From NCBI RefSeq assembly GCF_000577275.2, contig NZ_HG916855.1, forward strand, positions 1,798,001 to 1,862,000: DNA of 64,000 nucleotides. The letters are read 5' to 3'. Both the position numbers and the translations under genes were made by a program. This stretch comes from Rhizobium favelukesii. Its GTDB lineage: Bacteria > Pseudomonadota > Alphaproteobacteria > Rhizobiales > Rhizobiaceae. The notes under the pieces are model-generated. The model was not told the DNA's origin and did not search any database. It worked only from the letters and a program-made list of their open reading frames with translations. Of the stretch, positions 53,304-63,866 are shown piece by piece. How positions within the stretch are numbered: position 1 is the first letter of the stretch; each line of letters begins with the position of its first letter.

Positions 53304-54989
53304 ATGCAGAGTTGCCGTATTGAACTGGACACCGGGACCCGACTCGAGTTCTGGGCCAAGGTCATCGAGAACTCCGACCAACCCCGCGAGTTCCAGATTG
53401 AAAAGGATGGCAAGATCCTCTGGGCGGTGGATTGCTTCTCGCAGCATCCGGAGTACTACAGCTACCACCACAGGGAGACCTGTGAGGTAATGGTCAGTTG
53501 GGATCCGCGAACTACGGAGTTCACATGGGCATACAGCTACGTGCCCGAAACGGTCGCGGAGACGGGTATCACGATCTGGACGTTCGGCGAGCAGCTTTCA
53601 AGGATGACCGGGTTCGAAATCGATGCCTGGTGCAGCAGCGATCCTGCCCGGCCGAAGCTGCACTTCTCCCCGATCAGGAACTGGATGAACGACCCCAACG
53701 GTCTGTGCATAATTGGCGACACATGGCATCTGTTCTACCAGTTTCATCCGGCCGGCACTGACTGGGGTCCAATGCATTGGGGTCATGCAAGCAGCAAGGA
53801 TCTCTTCCACTGGACACATCTGCCGGTCTTTCTCCACCCCGAACAAAACCTTTGGCGGCTTGGGGCGACCGGAGGCGCGTTCTCGGGCAACGCGTTTTTT
53901 GACCGCGATGGCAGCCTGAAGCTTTACTACACCGAGCGACTGCCCGCCTACGATCTGTTTGAGGGATATCGTGAGGTTCAGAAGATCGCCGTACCCGGTC
54001 GTGGCTTGGTAAAGGCCGAGACCATAACTGAAATCCTCGAAAAGCGTCCACCTGGCGTGCAGCACGATTTTCGCGACCCGAAGGTCTGGTGGGATGATGC
54101 CGCAGACGCGTTTCGCATGGTGCTTGGCGCGTCCATCGACGGCTGCCCTGCCGTGCTACTCTACGGTTCGCCCGATGGTATTTCATGGAACTACATTGGT
54201 CCGCTTTACCACGCGCCCGCACATTTTCAGGAGTGCGGTGCGCGGGCCGTGGAATGCCCGGATTTCTTCCCTCTCGAAGGTCGGTGGGCACTGGTAATGG
54301 GCTTTGTCGGATATACAGAACCAGGCACGGGACGGCACAACTTGCTCTACGCCCTTGTCGGCGACTTCGAGAATGACTGCTTTCGTCCCATCTCCGATCA
54401 GCTGCAACTTCTCGACTTCGGCAGCGATTTTTATGCGATGCAGAGCTTCAGGGCGGGTGAAAGGCAGCTCGCTATGGCATGGGTGTTCAACTGGGAAACC
54501 CGAAAGCCCGGAAATTCCGTATATAGCGGCGAGCTGGCTCTCCCTCGCGAAATCGGGCTGGACGAACGCAATCGCCTGACGATGCTGCCGGTCTCGGAAT
54601 TCGACGCCGCTTATGGCAGCACTGTTATCCCCGGCAGATCGAGTGGTGCCTTTGCGCTCAGCGGTACGCCATTTGAGATTAGAATCAACGGACAACTTGA
54701 GGGAGCGCGCGTCAAAGCAACGTCTGGAGGCTCGCCCGCCTTTGATGTAAGTGTGGAGGCTGGCATTCTCTCGATCATCCTGCCTCAAGACAATGGCTCA
54801 ATCCATTACCGCAACGATATTGCCACCGACAGCAATTTGCGCATCATTCATGACGCTGGGATTGTTGAAGTGTTCGCAGAAGACGGTGCGGTTTGCGGTA
54901 CCCGGCGCAACTATCAGAACATCCAACCCGACGAAGTCACAGTCATTTCCTCTGGCGTCGTCGAGGTTTACGAGCGCAAATCCGGGTGA
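53304..54989 (+). CDS. Glycoside hydrolase family 32 (beta-fructofuranosidase/fructanase) with N-terminal extra domain
   Basis: 561 residues. The GH32 catalytic triad is complete: nucleophile Asp130 in NWMNDPNG, the transition-state stabiliser Asp258 in FRDPKVWW, and acid/base Glu317 in VECPDFFP. The five-blade propeller is followed by a C-terminal beta-sandwich (IIHDAGIVEVFAEDGAVCGTRRNY). Residues 1-120 form an extra domain before the propeller, rich in Trp and Tyr, which I do not recognise. No signal peptide: intracellular cleavage of beta-fructosides to fructose. GGAGG precedes this ATG. It is divergent from the GH172/importer operon with LacI operators between them. Confidence 0.92.
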   Translation: MQSCRIELDTGTRLEFWAKVIENSDQPREFQIEKDGKILWAVDCFSQHPEYYSYHHRETCEVMVSWDPRTTEFTWAYSYVPETVAETGITIWTFGEQLSRMTGFEIDAWCSSDPARPKLHFSPIRNWMNDPNGLCIIGDTWHLFYQFHPAGTDWGPMHWGHASSKDLFHWTHLPVFLHPEQNLWRLGATGGAFSGNAFFDRDGSLKLYYTERLPAYDLFEGYREVQKIAVPGRGLVKAETITEILEKRPPGVQHDFRDPKVWWDDAADAFRMVLGASIDGCPAVLLYGSPDGISWNYIGPLYHAPAHFQECGARAVECPDFFPLEGRWALVMGFVGYTEPGTGRHNLLYALVGDFENDCFRPISDQLQLLDFGSDFYAMQSFRAGERQLAMAWVFNWETRKPGNSVYSGELALPREIGLDERNRLTMLPVSEFDAAYGSTVIPGRSSGAFALSGTPFEIRINGQLEGARVKATSGGSPAFDVSVEAGILSIILPQDNGSIHYRNDIATDSNLRIIHDAGIVEVFAEDGAVCGTRRNYQNIQPDEVTVISSGVVEVYERKSG

Positions 54990-56267
54990 TCGCTTAGGTG
55001 GTGCACAGGCACCGTTCGCTATTGGCGCGCCGGCACAGGCTGGACGCGGAGTTCAAGACTTGGTGATGAGGCTCATGCTGTGCCCATCCCGTGGGGATCA
55101 CGGTTAAGATCGTTCGGTGATTTGAGCGGGCCTTCGTTCGTATTGCGAAGGCCATCATGTCGCCTCTAGTTCCAACAGAAACCTGAAGCATCTAATTGCT
55201 TCTTCGGGCTCATAGGGCTTCTTGAGGAAACGACAGCGTCGGGGAAGCGAGGACTGCCGCAGACTTACGTCCGCTGATGTTGTGACGATAGCTAGATCGG
55301 GTCGCTCGCGATGAATGCGCAGAGCGAGCGCAACGCCGTCAAGTGGACCGGGCATCGGGCATGTTTACAGCCGTGAACACGAGCGCGATATCGGTTCGCT
55401 GGCCGAGGACGGTAAGGGCCTGTTCGGCGTTTGTTGCAGAAATAGAAGAGAGGCCAGCGCATATAATTTGGCTGGACACGCGAGAACAAAGATCGCCGTC
55501 GGGCTCGACCACAAGAATAGCGCCAGTTGGCAGCGGCTGAAGGTCGTCCTGTCTCAAGGTTATTCCCTTCGTGAATCTCGCGTTGCTGCTCGCAGCGTCC
55601 TCATCGCGCTTTAAGGCTTGGGGCTGCCATTTCACTCACGCACATTGATGGGGGATGACCATCCCGCGAGCGCCCATCGGGAGGAACGGAAGGACGCCCG
55701 CATCTCAGTTCGTCTCAAGGCTCCTTGTTTGGCAGCTTGCGACAGACGATACTCGAATTTCGCCTAAAATGAATGCGATTTTGCGCAAGTCAGCCATGCG
55801 CTATGCACGAAGCGAATATCTATGTGTAAATCAACCGATTAGCATTGCCGCGAGGCGCATGTCTCGCCGTCCGAACCCGCTGCATATGAAGGGCTGGCGT
55901 CGGCCGCACACCTCCCTCCCGACGCAAGCTGGTGGGTGTGGACCGGCCGAAGCTTAAGGACCGACAACCCGGTTACAGTCGAGGCCTCCACCTTTTCGAC
56001 CGACGCCGCCTGCTAGCGACCGAAAGTCATCCTTGACCATTGAGATATCTGCAAAGTAGCCTCCGAGAATGTCGATGACGCGCGTTCTTTTCGGGCCTTC
56101 CCGCATCCGGACCTCGCGCGCCCTCTCTTTCCCAGAACGAGACGCCTTTCGTTAAAGTTTCGTGGTGGAGTTCACCAGCTAGATCATGTCCATGTCACCC
56201 AGATCGGCGGCAGGATGTGGGAGCGAACCGGATTTGTGAGTTGGACCGCCCGATAAGCCAAGGACCG
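54990..56267. other. Decayed region of 1.3 kb between the GH32 gene and hutC
   Basis: No intact gene is convincing. The minus strand holds a broken response-regulator gene, listed separately. Short open frames around 55.65-55.96 kb (plus) have a composition unlike real proteins here and no good ribosome site. No tRNA, CRISPR or intact insertion sequence is seen. The stretch looks like a degenerated right border of the GH172/GH32 segment. Confidence 0.6.
55155..55635 (-). pseudogene. Broken response-regulator receiver-domain gene
   Basis: A single receiver domain split into two frames. The first part ends GAILVVEPDGDLCSRV ... DIALVFTAVNMPD and then stops. The second continues GPLDGVALALRIHRERPDLAIV ... 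CRFLKKPYEPEEAI to a normal end with the conserved Lys-Lys-Pro. The break is a direct repeat of seven bases, ATGCCCG twice in a row (55349-55362). Removing one copy gives VNMPGPLDGVALA and rejoins the protein of about 155 residues. The phospho-acceptor Asp expected in FTDVNMPG is also changed to Ala (FTAVNMP), so the gene is dead or the domain had lost phosphorylation. Confidence 0.75.
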
Positions 56268-56990
56268 CTATTGCGACGCGGGGGTGAAGCGCGCCACCAG
56301 CGCGTGCCGGTCGCCGGGATAGGTGAAGCGCACATGCGTGACCGGCCCGACATTGCTCCAGGTGCGGCGCTCGACGACCAGGCAGGCGGTGTTGCGCGGG
56401 ATGTCGAGGGCGGCGGCCTCGTCCGAACCGGCCGAGACGGCTTGGATGCGGTGCTCGGCGCTGCTCCAGGGGATCTGATTGATCAGCCAGGCGCCAGGCG
56501 CCGTTTCTGAGAAATTGGCGTCGGCCGCCTCGGGTACGGTGGACAGGCTGATTAGCCGTTCCTCCAGGCAGAACGGTCGTCCGCCTGCCTGATGGATGCA
56601 GGCCAAATCGACAACTGAAGATCCTGGCGCGACATCGAGGCGTCTGATGTCGTCGGGCTTCGCCTTGCGTTGCTCGCGTCTCGACACGGCGAAGGAATAG
56701 GCAAGATTGAGTGACTGTACCTCAGCCCTGATGTCGTGGATCTCAAGAACGGCCGATTGCGCCTGCGGCTGCGTGACGAAGCTGCCGGACTTCTTGCGGC
56801 GCTCGATGAGGCCCGCCTTGGCGAGCTGGGTCAGCGCCTTGTTCACGGTCATACGCGAACAGTCGTATTCCTTGGAGAGATCCACTTCGAACGGGATGCG
56901 ATGACCCGGCGGCCACTCGCCCGAGACGATGCGGCCTTCGATGTCGCTCACGATCCGCTGGTGCAAGGTTGTATCCTTGCTTTGGTTCAT
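56268..56990 (-). CDS. hutC: Histidine utilisation repressor HutC (GntR family)
   Basis: 240 residues. The GntR winged helix (LHQRIVSDIEGRIVSGEWPPGHRIPFEVDLSKEYDCSRMTVNKALTQLAKAGLIERRKKSGSFV; positions 9-72) is followed by the UTRA sensor domain, which binds urocanate in HutC proteins (CLEERLISLSTVPEA, PGAWLINQIPWSSAEHRIQAVSA). GGAG is seven bases before the ATG used; a GTG two codons earlier is possible. It is encoded just downstream of hutF on the same strand, 57 bases after its stop. It should repress hutF-hutC and hutIHGU through the palindrome between the two arms. Confidence 0.94.
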   Translation of the reverse strand: MNQSKDTTLHQRIVSDIEGRIVSGEWPPGHRIPFEVDLSKEYDCSRMTVNKALTQLAKAGLIERRKKSGSFVTQPQAQSAVLEIHDIRAEVQSLNLAYSFAVSRREQRKAKPDDIRRLDVAPGSSVVDLACIHQAGGRPFCLEERLISLSTVPEAADANFSETAPGAWLINQIPWSSAEHRIQAVSAGSDEAAALDIPRNTACLVVERRTWSNVGPVTHVRFTYPGDRHALVARFTPASQ

Positions 56991-57047
56991 CGTCACGCTC
57001 CGGTTAATTCCTCCCGCTCTAATGTGAATGTCGCGACCTGGAAAGCC

Positions 57048-58409
57048 CTATGCCGAAAGAAGCTCGCCCATCGCCTTCAGGAACCGGCGGTTGATCGCAT
57101 CGCGCGCCACGTGGCGGCCGCCTTCCACTTGCTTGCGGCCGAGCGCCCAGACGCTGTCGACGGCAACGCCACCGGCAAAGATCCAGTGATCGAGCAACTG
57201 GTCGCCCGAAAGGTAGGGCACGACTGTCGTGTCGAGCGAGATGAGATCCGCGTGATGGCCGACTGCGATGCCCGCCGGCGCCTTCAGCGCGGCGCCGCCA
57301 CCGGTGATCGCATGATCAAAAAGGCTGCGCGCGGTCGAACCGCCTGATGTGGCAAGGACATTGCGGGCCCCTAGCGCCAGACGCTCGGAGTATTCGAGTT
57401 GGCGCAGTTCGCCTGGAAGCGAGATTTGCACGTTGGAATCTGAGCCGACGCCGAAACGGCCGCCTTCTTCGATGAAGAGTGGCGCCTGGAAGGTGCCGTC
57501 GCCGAGGTTGGCTTCGGTGATCGGGCAAAGGCCGGCGATTGCCCCGCTGCGCGCCATGCCGCGTGTTTCCTCGTCCGTCATATGCGTCGCATGGATCAAG
57601 CACCAGCGGTTATCAACGGGCGCATTGGCAAGCAACCATTCGACAGGGCGCGCGCGCGACCAGGCGATGCAATCCTCGACTTCTTTGGCCTGCTCGGCGA
57701 CGTGGATATGGATCGGCCCCTCACCGGCCAGCGGCACGACGTTGGCCAGTTCCTCGGGTGTTGCGGCACGCAGGCTGTGCGGGGCAAGGCCGAGCTCAGC
57801 ACCTCGAAGCGCGCCTGTCACCTTGCGGCAGCCGTCCATCAGGTTGGCGAAGCTGTCCAGCGTGTTGATGAAGCGGCGCTGGCCCTCGATTGGCGCCGCA
57901 CCGCCGAATCCGGAATGGGCATAGAATACCGGAAGCAGCGTCAAGCCGATGCCGCTGGTGTTTGCTGCCGCGCCGATACGCTCGGCCAGTTCGGCAATAT
58001 TGGCATAGGGCGTGCCGTCCCTGTCGTGGTGCAAATAATGAAACTCGCCGACCCGGGAAAATCCGGCCTCCAGCATCTCCATGTAGAGCTGGGCGGCGAC
58101 AGCCTCGACATGGTCGGGCGTCATCGACAATGCGAACTTGTACATGACGGTGCGCCAGCTCCAGAAACTGTCGTTTGCTGGGCCCCTCACTTCGGCAAGG
58201 CCAGCCATGGCGCGCTGGAAAGCGTGGCTATGCAGATTACCTATCGCTGGGACGAGCGTATCATGATGCTCGTCTGCCGCCTCAGCGGCGACGCCTGTTT
58301 CGACGTTTGTGATAAGGCCGTCCGCGATCGTCAGGCGCACATCCTGTTGCCAACCCTGCGGCAAGAGCGCCACGCTCGCATGAAGTCTGATCGCTGCCGT
58401 CTGAGCCAT
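57048..58409 (-). CDS. hutF: Formimidoylglutamate deiminase HutF
   Basis: 453-residue zinc amidohydrolase that converts N-formimidoyl-L-glutamate to N-formyl-L-glutamate and ammonia, the step preceding HutG in the five-step histidine pathway. Metal-binding motif [17 protein letters not shown] (His-x-His), then [17 protein letters not shown] and LIHATHMT, and the [13 protein letters not shown] segment with the catalytic Asp. The frame is open 18 codons upstream, but AGGAG and the family N terminus support this ATG. It is divergent from hutI and in an operon with hutC. Confidence 0.94.
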   Translation of the reverse strand: MAQTAAIRLHASVALLPQGWQQDVRLTIADGLITNVETGVAAEAADEHHDTLVPAIGNLHSHAFQRAMAGLAEVRGPANDSFWSWRTVMYKFALSMTPDHVEAVAAQLYMEMLEAGFSRVGEFHYLHHDRDGTPYANIAELAERIGAAANTSGIGLTLLPVFYAHSGFGGAAPIEGQRRFINTLDSFANLMDGCRKVTGALRGAELGLAPHSLRAATPEELANVVPLAGEGPIHIHVAEQAKEVEDCIAWSRARPVEWLLANAPVDNRWCLIHATHMTDEETRGMARSGAIAGLCPITEANLGDGTFQAPLFIEEGGRFGVGSDSNVQISLPGELRQLEYSERLALGARNVLATSGGSTARSLFDHAITGGGAALKAPAGIAVGHHADLISLDTTVVPYLSGDQLLDHWIFAGGVAVDSVWALGRKQVEGGRHVARDAINRRFLKAMGELLSA

Positions 58410-58489
58410 AACGCTTTTTCTCCTGTTTGGCGCCGCGCATCTTTCTTTTCCATGGAGACGCACAAAATTCCACTTGTCACCCGTTTATT

Positions 58490-58501
58490 ATGTATATACA
58501 T
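58490..58501. promoter_or_regulatory. HutC-type operator between hutF and hutI
   Basis: ATGTATATACAT is a perfect twelve-base palindrome carrying the TGTATATACA core known for HutC operators. It ends 29 bases before the hutI start codon and is placed to overlap the hutI promoter (a TTGTCA starts 16 bases upstream of it). It can control both divergent arms. Confidence 0.75.
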
Positions 58502-58530
58502 GTTTCCGTATAAGGAAAGGCGCAAAGCTG

Positions 58531-59793
58531 ATGAATGGGAACAAATTTTCAAGCGAAGAGGGACCTGGCGACGTGCCTCCGCATCTCTGGCGGAATGCGC
58601 GCCTGGCAACACTCGATCCGCAGAAGCGCGGTCTCGGCATCGTCGACAAAGGCGCAATCGTCACCGAGGGTGGCCGCATCCGCTTCGTCGGCCCGGAGGC
58701 CGAACTGCCGGTGTCCGCAATCGAGCGCGCAGAGATCACGGACCTCGAAGGTCGCTGGGTTACCCCGGGTCTCGTCGATTGCCACACCCACATCGTCTAC
58801 GGCGGCAATCGCGCCCGCGAATTCGAAATGCGCCTCGAAGGCGCGACCTATGAAGAGATTGCGCGTGCCGGTGGCGGCATCGTCTCCTCCGTCAAGGCGA
58901 CAAATGCGCTTTCGGTTGAAGGCCTTGTCGAAGCAGCCCTTCCCCGCCTGGATACCCTTATTTGCGAAGGCGTGACGACGATCGAGGTCAAGTCTGGCTA
59001 CGGCCTGAATGTCGGCGGCGAATTGAAGATGCTGCGCGCTGCCCGTCAGCTCGAGCGCGTCCGCCCGGTTCGCGTCGTCACCTCCTATCTCGGCGCCCAT
59101 GCAACGCCGGTCGAATACAAGGGCCGCAACGGTGACTACATCACCGACGTGGTCATTCCGGGGCTTGAATACGCCCACGCCGAGGGCCTGGTCGATGCCG
59201 TCGATGGGTTCTGTGAGGGAATTGCCTTTTCGACCGCCGAGATCGCCCGCGTCTTCGACAAGGCCGAAGCCCTCGGTCTGCCAGTCAAGCTGCATGCCGA
59301 GCAGCTCTCCAATCTCGGCGGCGCGAAACTTGCCGCCTCCTACGATGCGCTCTCTGCCGATCATCTCGAATATCTGGATGCCGAAGGTGCCGCAGCCATG
59401 GCCGCGGCCGGTACGGTCGCGGTTTTGTTGCCGGGCGCCTTCTACGCCATCAATGAAAAGCAGAAGCCGCCCGTCCAGGCACTGCGTGAGGCCGGCACGT
59501 GGATTGCCATTGCGACCGACTGCAATCCCGGCACCTCGCCGCTGACATCGCTGCTTCTGACGATGAACATGTCTGCGACCCTCTTCGGCCTGACCGTCGA
59601 GGAATGCATTGCCGGTGCGACGCGTGAAGGTGCGCGCGCCCTTGGTCTGCTGGACGAGACCGGGACGCTTGAGAACGGCAAGTGCGCCGATTTCGCGATC
59701 TGGGACGTCGAGAGCCTGGCTGAACTCGTCTACCGCATCGGCTTCAACCCGCTTCATGCACATGTCTTCAAGGGCGAAAGGATCGACCGTTGA
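58531..59793 (+). CDS. hutI: Imidazolonepropionase HutI
   Basis: 420-residue amidohydrolase that opens 4-imidazolone-5-propanoate to N-formimidoyl-L-glutamate. The metal site is in [20 protein letters not shown] (about residues 85-105), followed by [27 protein letters not shown] and [11 protein letters not shown], all diagnostic of HutI. The start is set by an AAAGG site ten bases before the ATG and by the usual family N terminus. The stop overlaps the hutH start by four bases. Confidence 0.95.
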   Translation: MNGNKFSSEEGPGDVPPHLWRNARLATLDPQKRGLGIVDKGAIVTEGGRIRFVGPEAELPVSAIERAEITDLEGRWVTPGLVDCHTHIVYGGNRAREFEMRLEGATYEEIARAGGGIVSSVKATNALSVEGLVEAALPRLDTLICEGVTTIEVKSGYGLNVGGELKMLRAARQLERVRPVRVVTSYLGAHATPVEYKGRNGDYITDVVIPGLEYAHAEGLVDAVDGFCEGIAFSTAEIARVFDKAEALGLPVKLHAEQLSNLGGAKLAASYDALSADHLEYLDAEGAAAMAAAGTVAVLLPGAFYAINEKQKPPVQALREAGTWIAIATDCNPGTSPLTSLLLTMNMSATLFGLTVEECIAGATREGARALGLLDETGTLENGKCADFAIWDVESLAELVYRIGFNPLHAHVFKGERIDR

Positions 59794-61325
59794 CCATTAT
59801 CCTTCATCCCGGCTCCGTTTCGCTCAAGGATCTGGAGACGATCTACTGGACCGGCACGCCGGCGAAACTCGATGCATCCTTCGATGCCGGCATCGCCAAG
59901 GCCGCTGCTCGCATCGCCGAGATCGCGGCTGGCAACGCGCCCGTCTACGGCATCAATACCGGCTTCGGAAAGCTCGCCTCGATCAAGATCGACGCGGCCG
60001 ACGTCGCAACCCTGCAGCGCAATCTGATCCTTTCGCACTGCTGCGGCGTCGGCGCGCCGCTTGCCGAAAATGTTGTTCGCCTGATCATGGCCTTGAAGCT
60101 GGTCTCGCTCGGCCGCGGTGCGTCGGGCGTGCGGCTGGAGCTGGTGCGGCTGATCGAAGGCATGCTGGAAAAAGGTGTGATCCCGGTTATCCCGGAAAAG
60201 GGCTCCGTCGGCGCCTCCGGTGATCTCGCGCCACTTGCCCATATGGCCGCCGTGATGATGGGCGAAGCCGAAGCCTTCTTCGATGGCGAGCGCCTGTCGG
60301 GCGCGACAGCCCTTGCGAAAGCCGGTTTGAAGCCGATCGTGCTCGCTGCCAAGGAGGGCCTGGCGCTCATCAACGGCACGCAAACCTCGACGGCGCTGGC
60401 ACTCGCCGGCCTCTTCCGGGCACACCGGGCCGCACAGGCGGCACTGATCACCGGCGCCATGTCGACGGACGCGGCAATGGGCTCGTCTGCCCCCTTCCAT
60501 CCCGATATTCACACACTGCGCGGCCACAGGGGCCAGATCGATACGGCAGCCGCGCTTCGCGCGTTGCTCGAAAGCTCGGTTATCCGCCAGAGCCATATCG
60601 AAGGCGACGAGCGCGTCCAGGATCCCTATTGCATTCGTTGTCAGCCGCAGGTCGATGGCGCTTGCCTGGACCTCCTGCGTTCGGTCGCACGCACGCTGGA
60701 GATCGAGGCGAACGCCGTTACCGACAACCCGTTGGTGCTGTCGGACAACTCCGTTGTCTCGGGCGGCAACTTCCATGCCGAACCGGTTGCCTTCGCAGCC
60801 GACCAGCTCGCCCTTGCCGTCTGTGAAATCGGCGCGATCGCCCAGCGGCGCATTGCCCTGCTTGTCGATCCCGCGCTCTCCTACGGACTGCCGGCCTTCC
60901 TGGCAAAGAAGCCCGGTCTTAACTCCGGCCTGATGATCGCGGAAGTCACGTCCGCGGCGCTGATGTCGGAAAACAAGCAGATGTCACATCCGGCTTCCGT
61001 CGATTCGACACCAACATCGGCCAACCAGGAAGATCACGTCTCCATGGCCTGCCACGGCGCCCGGCGGCTGCTGCAGATGACTGACAATCTCTTCAGCATT
61101 ATCGGCATCGAAGCACTGACGGCGGCCCAGGGTGTGGAATTCCGCGCACCGCTCACAACAAGTCCCGAGCTGCAAAAGGCGATTACCACCATTCGCGATG
61201 CGGTGCCGACGCTGGAGCTTGACCGCTACATGGCAAACGACCTCAAGGCGGCAAGCGACCTCGTTGCCACGGGCGCGCTGAACGCATCCGTCTCACGCGG
61301 CATCTTGCCGGTTCTGGAGGGCTGA
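59790..61325 (+). CDS. hutH: Histidine ammonia-lyase HutH
   Basis: 511-residue enzyme converting L-histidine to trans-urocanate and ammonia. The cofactor MIO forms from Ala142-Ser143-Gly144 in [15 protein letters not shown]. Other family parts are [11 protein letters not shown] near residue 53 and the C-terminal SADNLFSI-like [23 protein letters not shown]. The start is TTG, overlapping the hutI stop as TTGA, so translation is coupled. The length matches the bacterial family. It is the first pathway enzyme though third-position effects of the operon put it after hutI. Confidence 0.95.
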   Translation: MTIILHPGSVSLKDLETIYWTGTPAKLDASFDAGIAKAAARIAEIAAGNAPVYGINTGFGKLASIKIDAADVATLQRNLILSHCCGVGAPLAENVVRLIMALKLVSLGRGASGVRLELVRLIEGMLEKGVIPVIPEKGSVGASGDLAPLAHMAAVMMGEAEAFFDGERLSGATALAKAGLKPIVLAAKEGLALINGTQTSTALALAGLFRAHRAAQAALITGAMSTDAAMGSSAPFHPDIHTLRGHRGQIDTAAALRALLESSVIRQSHIEGDERVQDPYCIRCQPQVDGACLDLLRSVARTLEIEANAVTDNPLVLSDNSVVSGGNFHAEPVAFAADQLALAVCEIGAIAQRRIALLVDPALSYGLPAFLAKKPGLNSGLMIAEVTSAALMSENKQMSHPASVDSTPTSANQEDHVSMACHGARRLLQMTDNLFSIIGIEALTAAQGVEFRAPLTTSPELQKAITTIRDAVPTLELDRYMANDLKAASDLVATGALNASVSRGILPVLEG

Positions 61326-61326
61326 C

Positions 61327-62127
61327 ATGGCTGTTTTCGACGTCAAGCAGGGCACATCGCCCATTATCCTCGGCTTCCCGCACACCGGCACCGAGGTTCC
61401 CACCGACATCTGGGAGCGCCTGAACGACTACGGCAAGATTCTTGCCGATACCGACTGGCATATCCATCACCTCTATGACGGCCTGCTTTCCGATCCAACG
61501 ACGGTGCGCGCGACGTTCCACCGCTACGTCATCGATGCGAACCGCGATCCAGCAGGCGTCAGCCTCTATCCCGGCCAGAACACTACCGGTCTTATTCCGG
61601 AAACGGATTTCGATGGAAAGGCGATCTGGAAGGATGGGCAGGCGCCTGGTGAAGCCGACATCGCAGCGCGGCTGCGGGACTTTCACGCGCCTTATCACGC
61701 CGCACTTGCAGCCGAGATCGAGCGTGTGAGAGCAATCCACGGCGTGGCGATCCTCTACGACTGCCACTCGATCCGCTCACACATTCCTTTCCTCTTCGAA
61801 GGCAAGTTACCGGATTTCAATATCGGCACGGACATGGGCAAGACCTGCGACAGCGCTATCGAGCAGGCGACACTCACCGTCGTCGAAGCCGCCGAGGGCT
61901 ACGACAGTGTGCTCAACGGTCGCTTCAAGGGCGGCTGGACAACGCGCCACTATGGCCGCCCGGAAACGGGTGTGCATGCCGTCCAGATGGAGCTTGCGCA
62001 ATCGACGCATCTTCAAACCGAGGCGCCGCCTTTTGCCTACGACACCGCCAAGGCAGAGCGCCTTCGCGTCCATCTTAAAGACATTCTGGTGCGCATCGAG
62101 CAGATCGCACCGGGCCTGAAACGATAA
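61327..62127 (+). CDS. hutG: N-formylglutamate deformylase HutG
   Basis: 266-residue N-formylglutamate amidohydrolase, which releases formate and L-glutamate. Family features: [47 protein letters not shown] and [16 protein letters not shown] with likely zinc ligands His and Asp. It begins one base after the hutH stop. Its presence together with hutF shows that this organism uses the formylglutamate route rather than the direct formiminoglutamase route. Confidence 0.94.
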   Translation: MAVFDVKQGTSPIILGFPHTGTEVPTDIWERLNDYGKILADTDWHIHHLYDGLLSDPTTVRATFHRYVIDANRDPAGVSLYPGQNTTGLIPETDFDGKAIWKDGQAPGEADIAARLRDFHAPYHAALAAEIERVRAIHGVAILYDCHSIRSHIPFLFEGKLPDFNIGTDMGKTCDSAIEQATLTVVEAAEGYDSVLNGRFKGGWTTRHYGRPETGVHAVQMELAQSTHLQTEAPPFAYDTAKAERLRVHLKDILVRIEQIAPGLKR

Positions 62128-62152
62128 CGATCACTCGACAGGGGGAACCCGC

Positions 62153-63829
62153 ATGACCGCAAACCCACGCCACAACATTCGCGAGATCCGCGCACCGCGC
62201 GGCAACGAGCTCAATGCCAAGAGCTGGATGACCGAAGCGCCGTTGCGTATGCTGATGAACAACCTCGACCCGGACGTCGCCGAGAACCCGAACGAGCTCG
62301 TGGTCTATGGTGGCATCGGTCGTGCCGCCCGCACCTGGGACGACTTCGACCGCATCGCCGCGACGCTCAAGACGCTGAACGAGGATGAGACGCTGCTCGT
62401 GCAGTCCGGCAAGCCGGTCGGCGTGTTCCGCACGCATAAGGATGCGCCGCGCGTCTTGATCGCCAACTCGAACCTCGTGCCGCACTGGGCGACGTGGGAT
62501 CACTTCAACGAGCTGGATAAGAAGGGCCTTGCCATGTACGGCCAGATGACGGCTGGCTCTTGGATCTATATAGGCACGCAGGGCATCGTCCAGGGCACCT
62601 ACGAGACCTTCGTCGAGGCCGGACGCCAGCACTACGGCGGCAACCTCAAGGGCAAGTGGGTGCTGACCGGCGGTCTCGGCGGCATGGGCGGCGCCCAGCC
62701 GCTGGCCGCCGTCATGGCCGGCGCGTCGTGCCTTGCCGTCGAGTGCAACCCGGACTCGATCGATTTCCGTCTGCGCACCCGCTATGTCGACGAAAAGGCG
62801 GAGACGCTGGACGAGGCAATGGAGATGATCGCCCGCTGGACCAAGAACGGCGAGGCGAAGTCGGTCGGCCTGCTCGGTAACACCGCCGAGATCCTACCCG
62901 AGATGGTCCGCCGCGGCATCCGCCCCGATATGGTCACCGACCAGACCTCCGCGCACGACCCGGTCAACGGCTACCTGCCGAAGGGTTGGACGATGGGCGA
63001 GTGGAAGGACAAGCGCGTTTCCGATCCGAAGGCGGTCGAGAAGGCCGCCCGCGCCTCGATGCGTGAACATGTCGAGGCGATGATCGCCTTCCAGGACATG
63101 GGCATCCCGACCTTCGACTACGGCAACAACATCCGCCAGGTGGCCAAGGATGAAGGCCTCGAAAACGCCTTCGCTTTCCCGGGCTTCGTGCCGGCCTATA
63201 TTCGTCCGCTCTTCTGCCGCGGCATCGGTCCCTTCCGCTGGGCAGCACTTTCGGGGGATCCGGAGGATATCTACAAGACCGACGCCAAGGTGAAGGAACT
63301 GCTGCCCGACAACAAGCACCTGCACAACTGGTTGGACATGGCACGCGAGCGCATCTCCTTCCAGGGCCTGCCGGCGCGCATTTGCTGGGTCGGTCTCGGG
63401 GATCGTCATCGCCTCGGGCTTGCCTTCAACGAGATGGTGAAGAACGGCGAGCTGAAGGCCCCGGTCGTCATCGGCCGCGACCACCTCGACTCCGGCTCGG
63501 TCGCCTCGCCGAACCGCGAAACCGAAGCGATGAAGGATGGCTCGGATGCCGTCTCCGACTGGCCGCTCCTGAACGCGCTCCTCAACACTGCGTCGGGCGC
63601 GACCTGGGTGTCGCTCCATCACGGCGGCGGCGTCGGCATGGGCTTCTCCCAGCACTCCGGCATGGTGGTTTGCGCTGATGGCACGGACGACGCAGCAAGG
63701 AGGCTGGAGCGCGTTCTCTGGAACGACCCGGCGACCGGCGTCATGCGGCATGCCGATGCCGGCTACGAGATCGCCATCGACTGCGCCAAGGAACAGGGCC
63801 TGCGCCTTCCGGCGATCCTCGGGAATTGA
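62153..63829 (+). CDS. hutU: Urocanate hydratase HutU
   Basis: 558-residue urocanase that adds water to urocanate to give imidazolonepropionate, using tightly bound NAD+ as an electrophile. The NAD-binding [18 protein letters not shown] lies near residues 178-195, and the active-site Cys segment [19 protein letters not shown] near 410. Length and ends match the family. It is 25 bases after hutG with GGGGGA before the ATG, closing the hutIHGU operon. A GC-rich hairpin follows at once. Confidence 0.96.
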   Translation: MTANPRHNIREIRAPRGNELNAKSWMTEAPLRMLMNNLDPDVAENPNELVVYGGIGRAARTWDDFDRIAATLKTLNEDETLLVQSGKPVGVFRTHKDAPRVLIANSNLVPHWATWDHFNELDKKGLAMYGQMTAGSWIYIGTQGIVQGTYETFVEAGRQHYGGNLKGKWVLTGGLGGMGGAQPLAAVMAGASCLAVECNPDSIDFRLRTRYVDEKAETLDEAMEMIARWTKNGEAKSVGLLGNTAEILPEMVRRGIRPDMVTDQTSAHDPVNGYLPKGWTMGEWKDKRVSDPKAVEKAARASMREHVEAMIAFQDMGIPTFDYGNNIRQVAKDEGLENAFAFPGFVPAYIRPLFCRGIGPFRWAALSGDPEDIYKTDAKVKELLPDNKHLHNWLDMARERISFQGLPARICWVGLGDRHRLGLAFNEMVKNGELKAPVVIGRDHLDSGSVASPNRETEAMKDGSDAVSDWPLLNALLNTASGATWVSLHHGGGVGMGFSQHSGMVVCADGTDDAARRLERVLWNDPATGVMRHADAGYEIAIDCAKEQGLRLPAILGN

Positions 63830-63838
63830 TCCCTTGGA

Positions 63839-63866
63839 CCGGGCCTCAAAATCCCATGAGGCCCGG
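63839..63866. terminator. Hairpin after hutU, shared with a convergent gene
   Basis: CCGGGCCTC (63839-63847) and GAGGCCCGG (63858-63866) form a perfect nine-base stem with a ten-base loop. The left arm covers the stop codon of the convergent VapC-like gene. It probably stops transcription from hutU; no T-run is seen on the plus strand. Confidence 0.6.

Noticed and set aside
55655..55957. A 100-codon plus-strand frame in the decayed region
   Set aside because: Arg/Pro/Ser-rich composition, no ribosome site and no family similarity; it lies in degenerate DNA.
58549..59763. A 404-codon minus-strand frame over hutI
   Set aside because: Antisense shadow; HutI on the plus strand carries every family motif.
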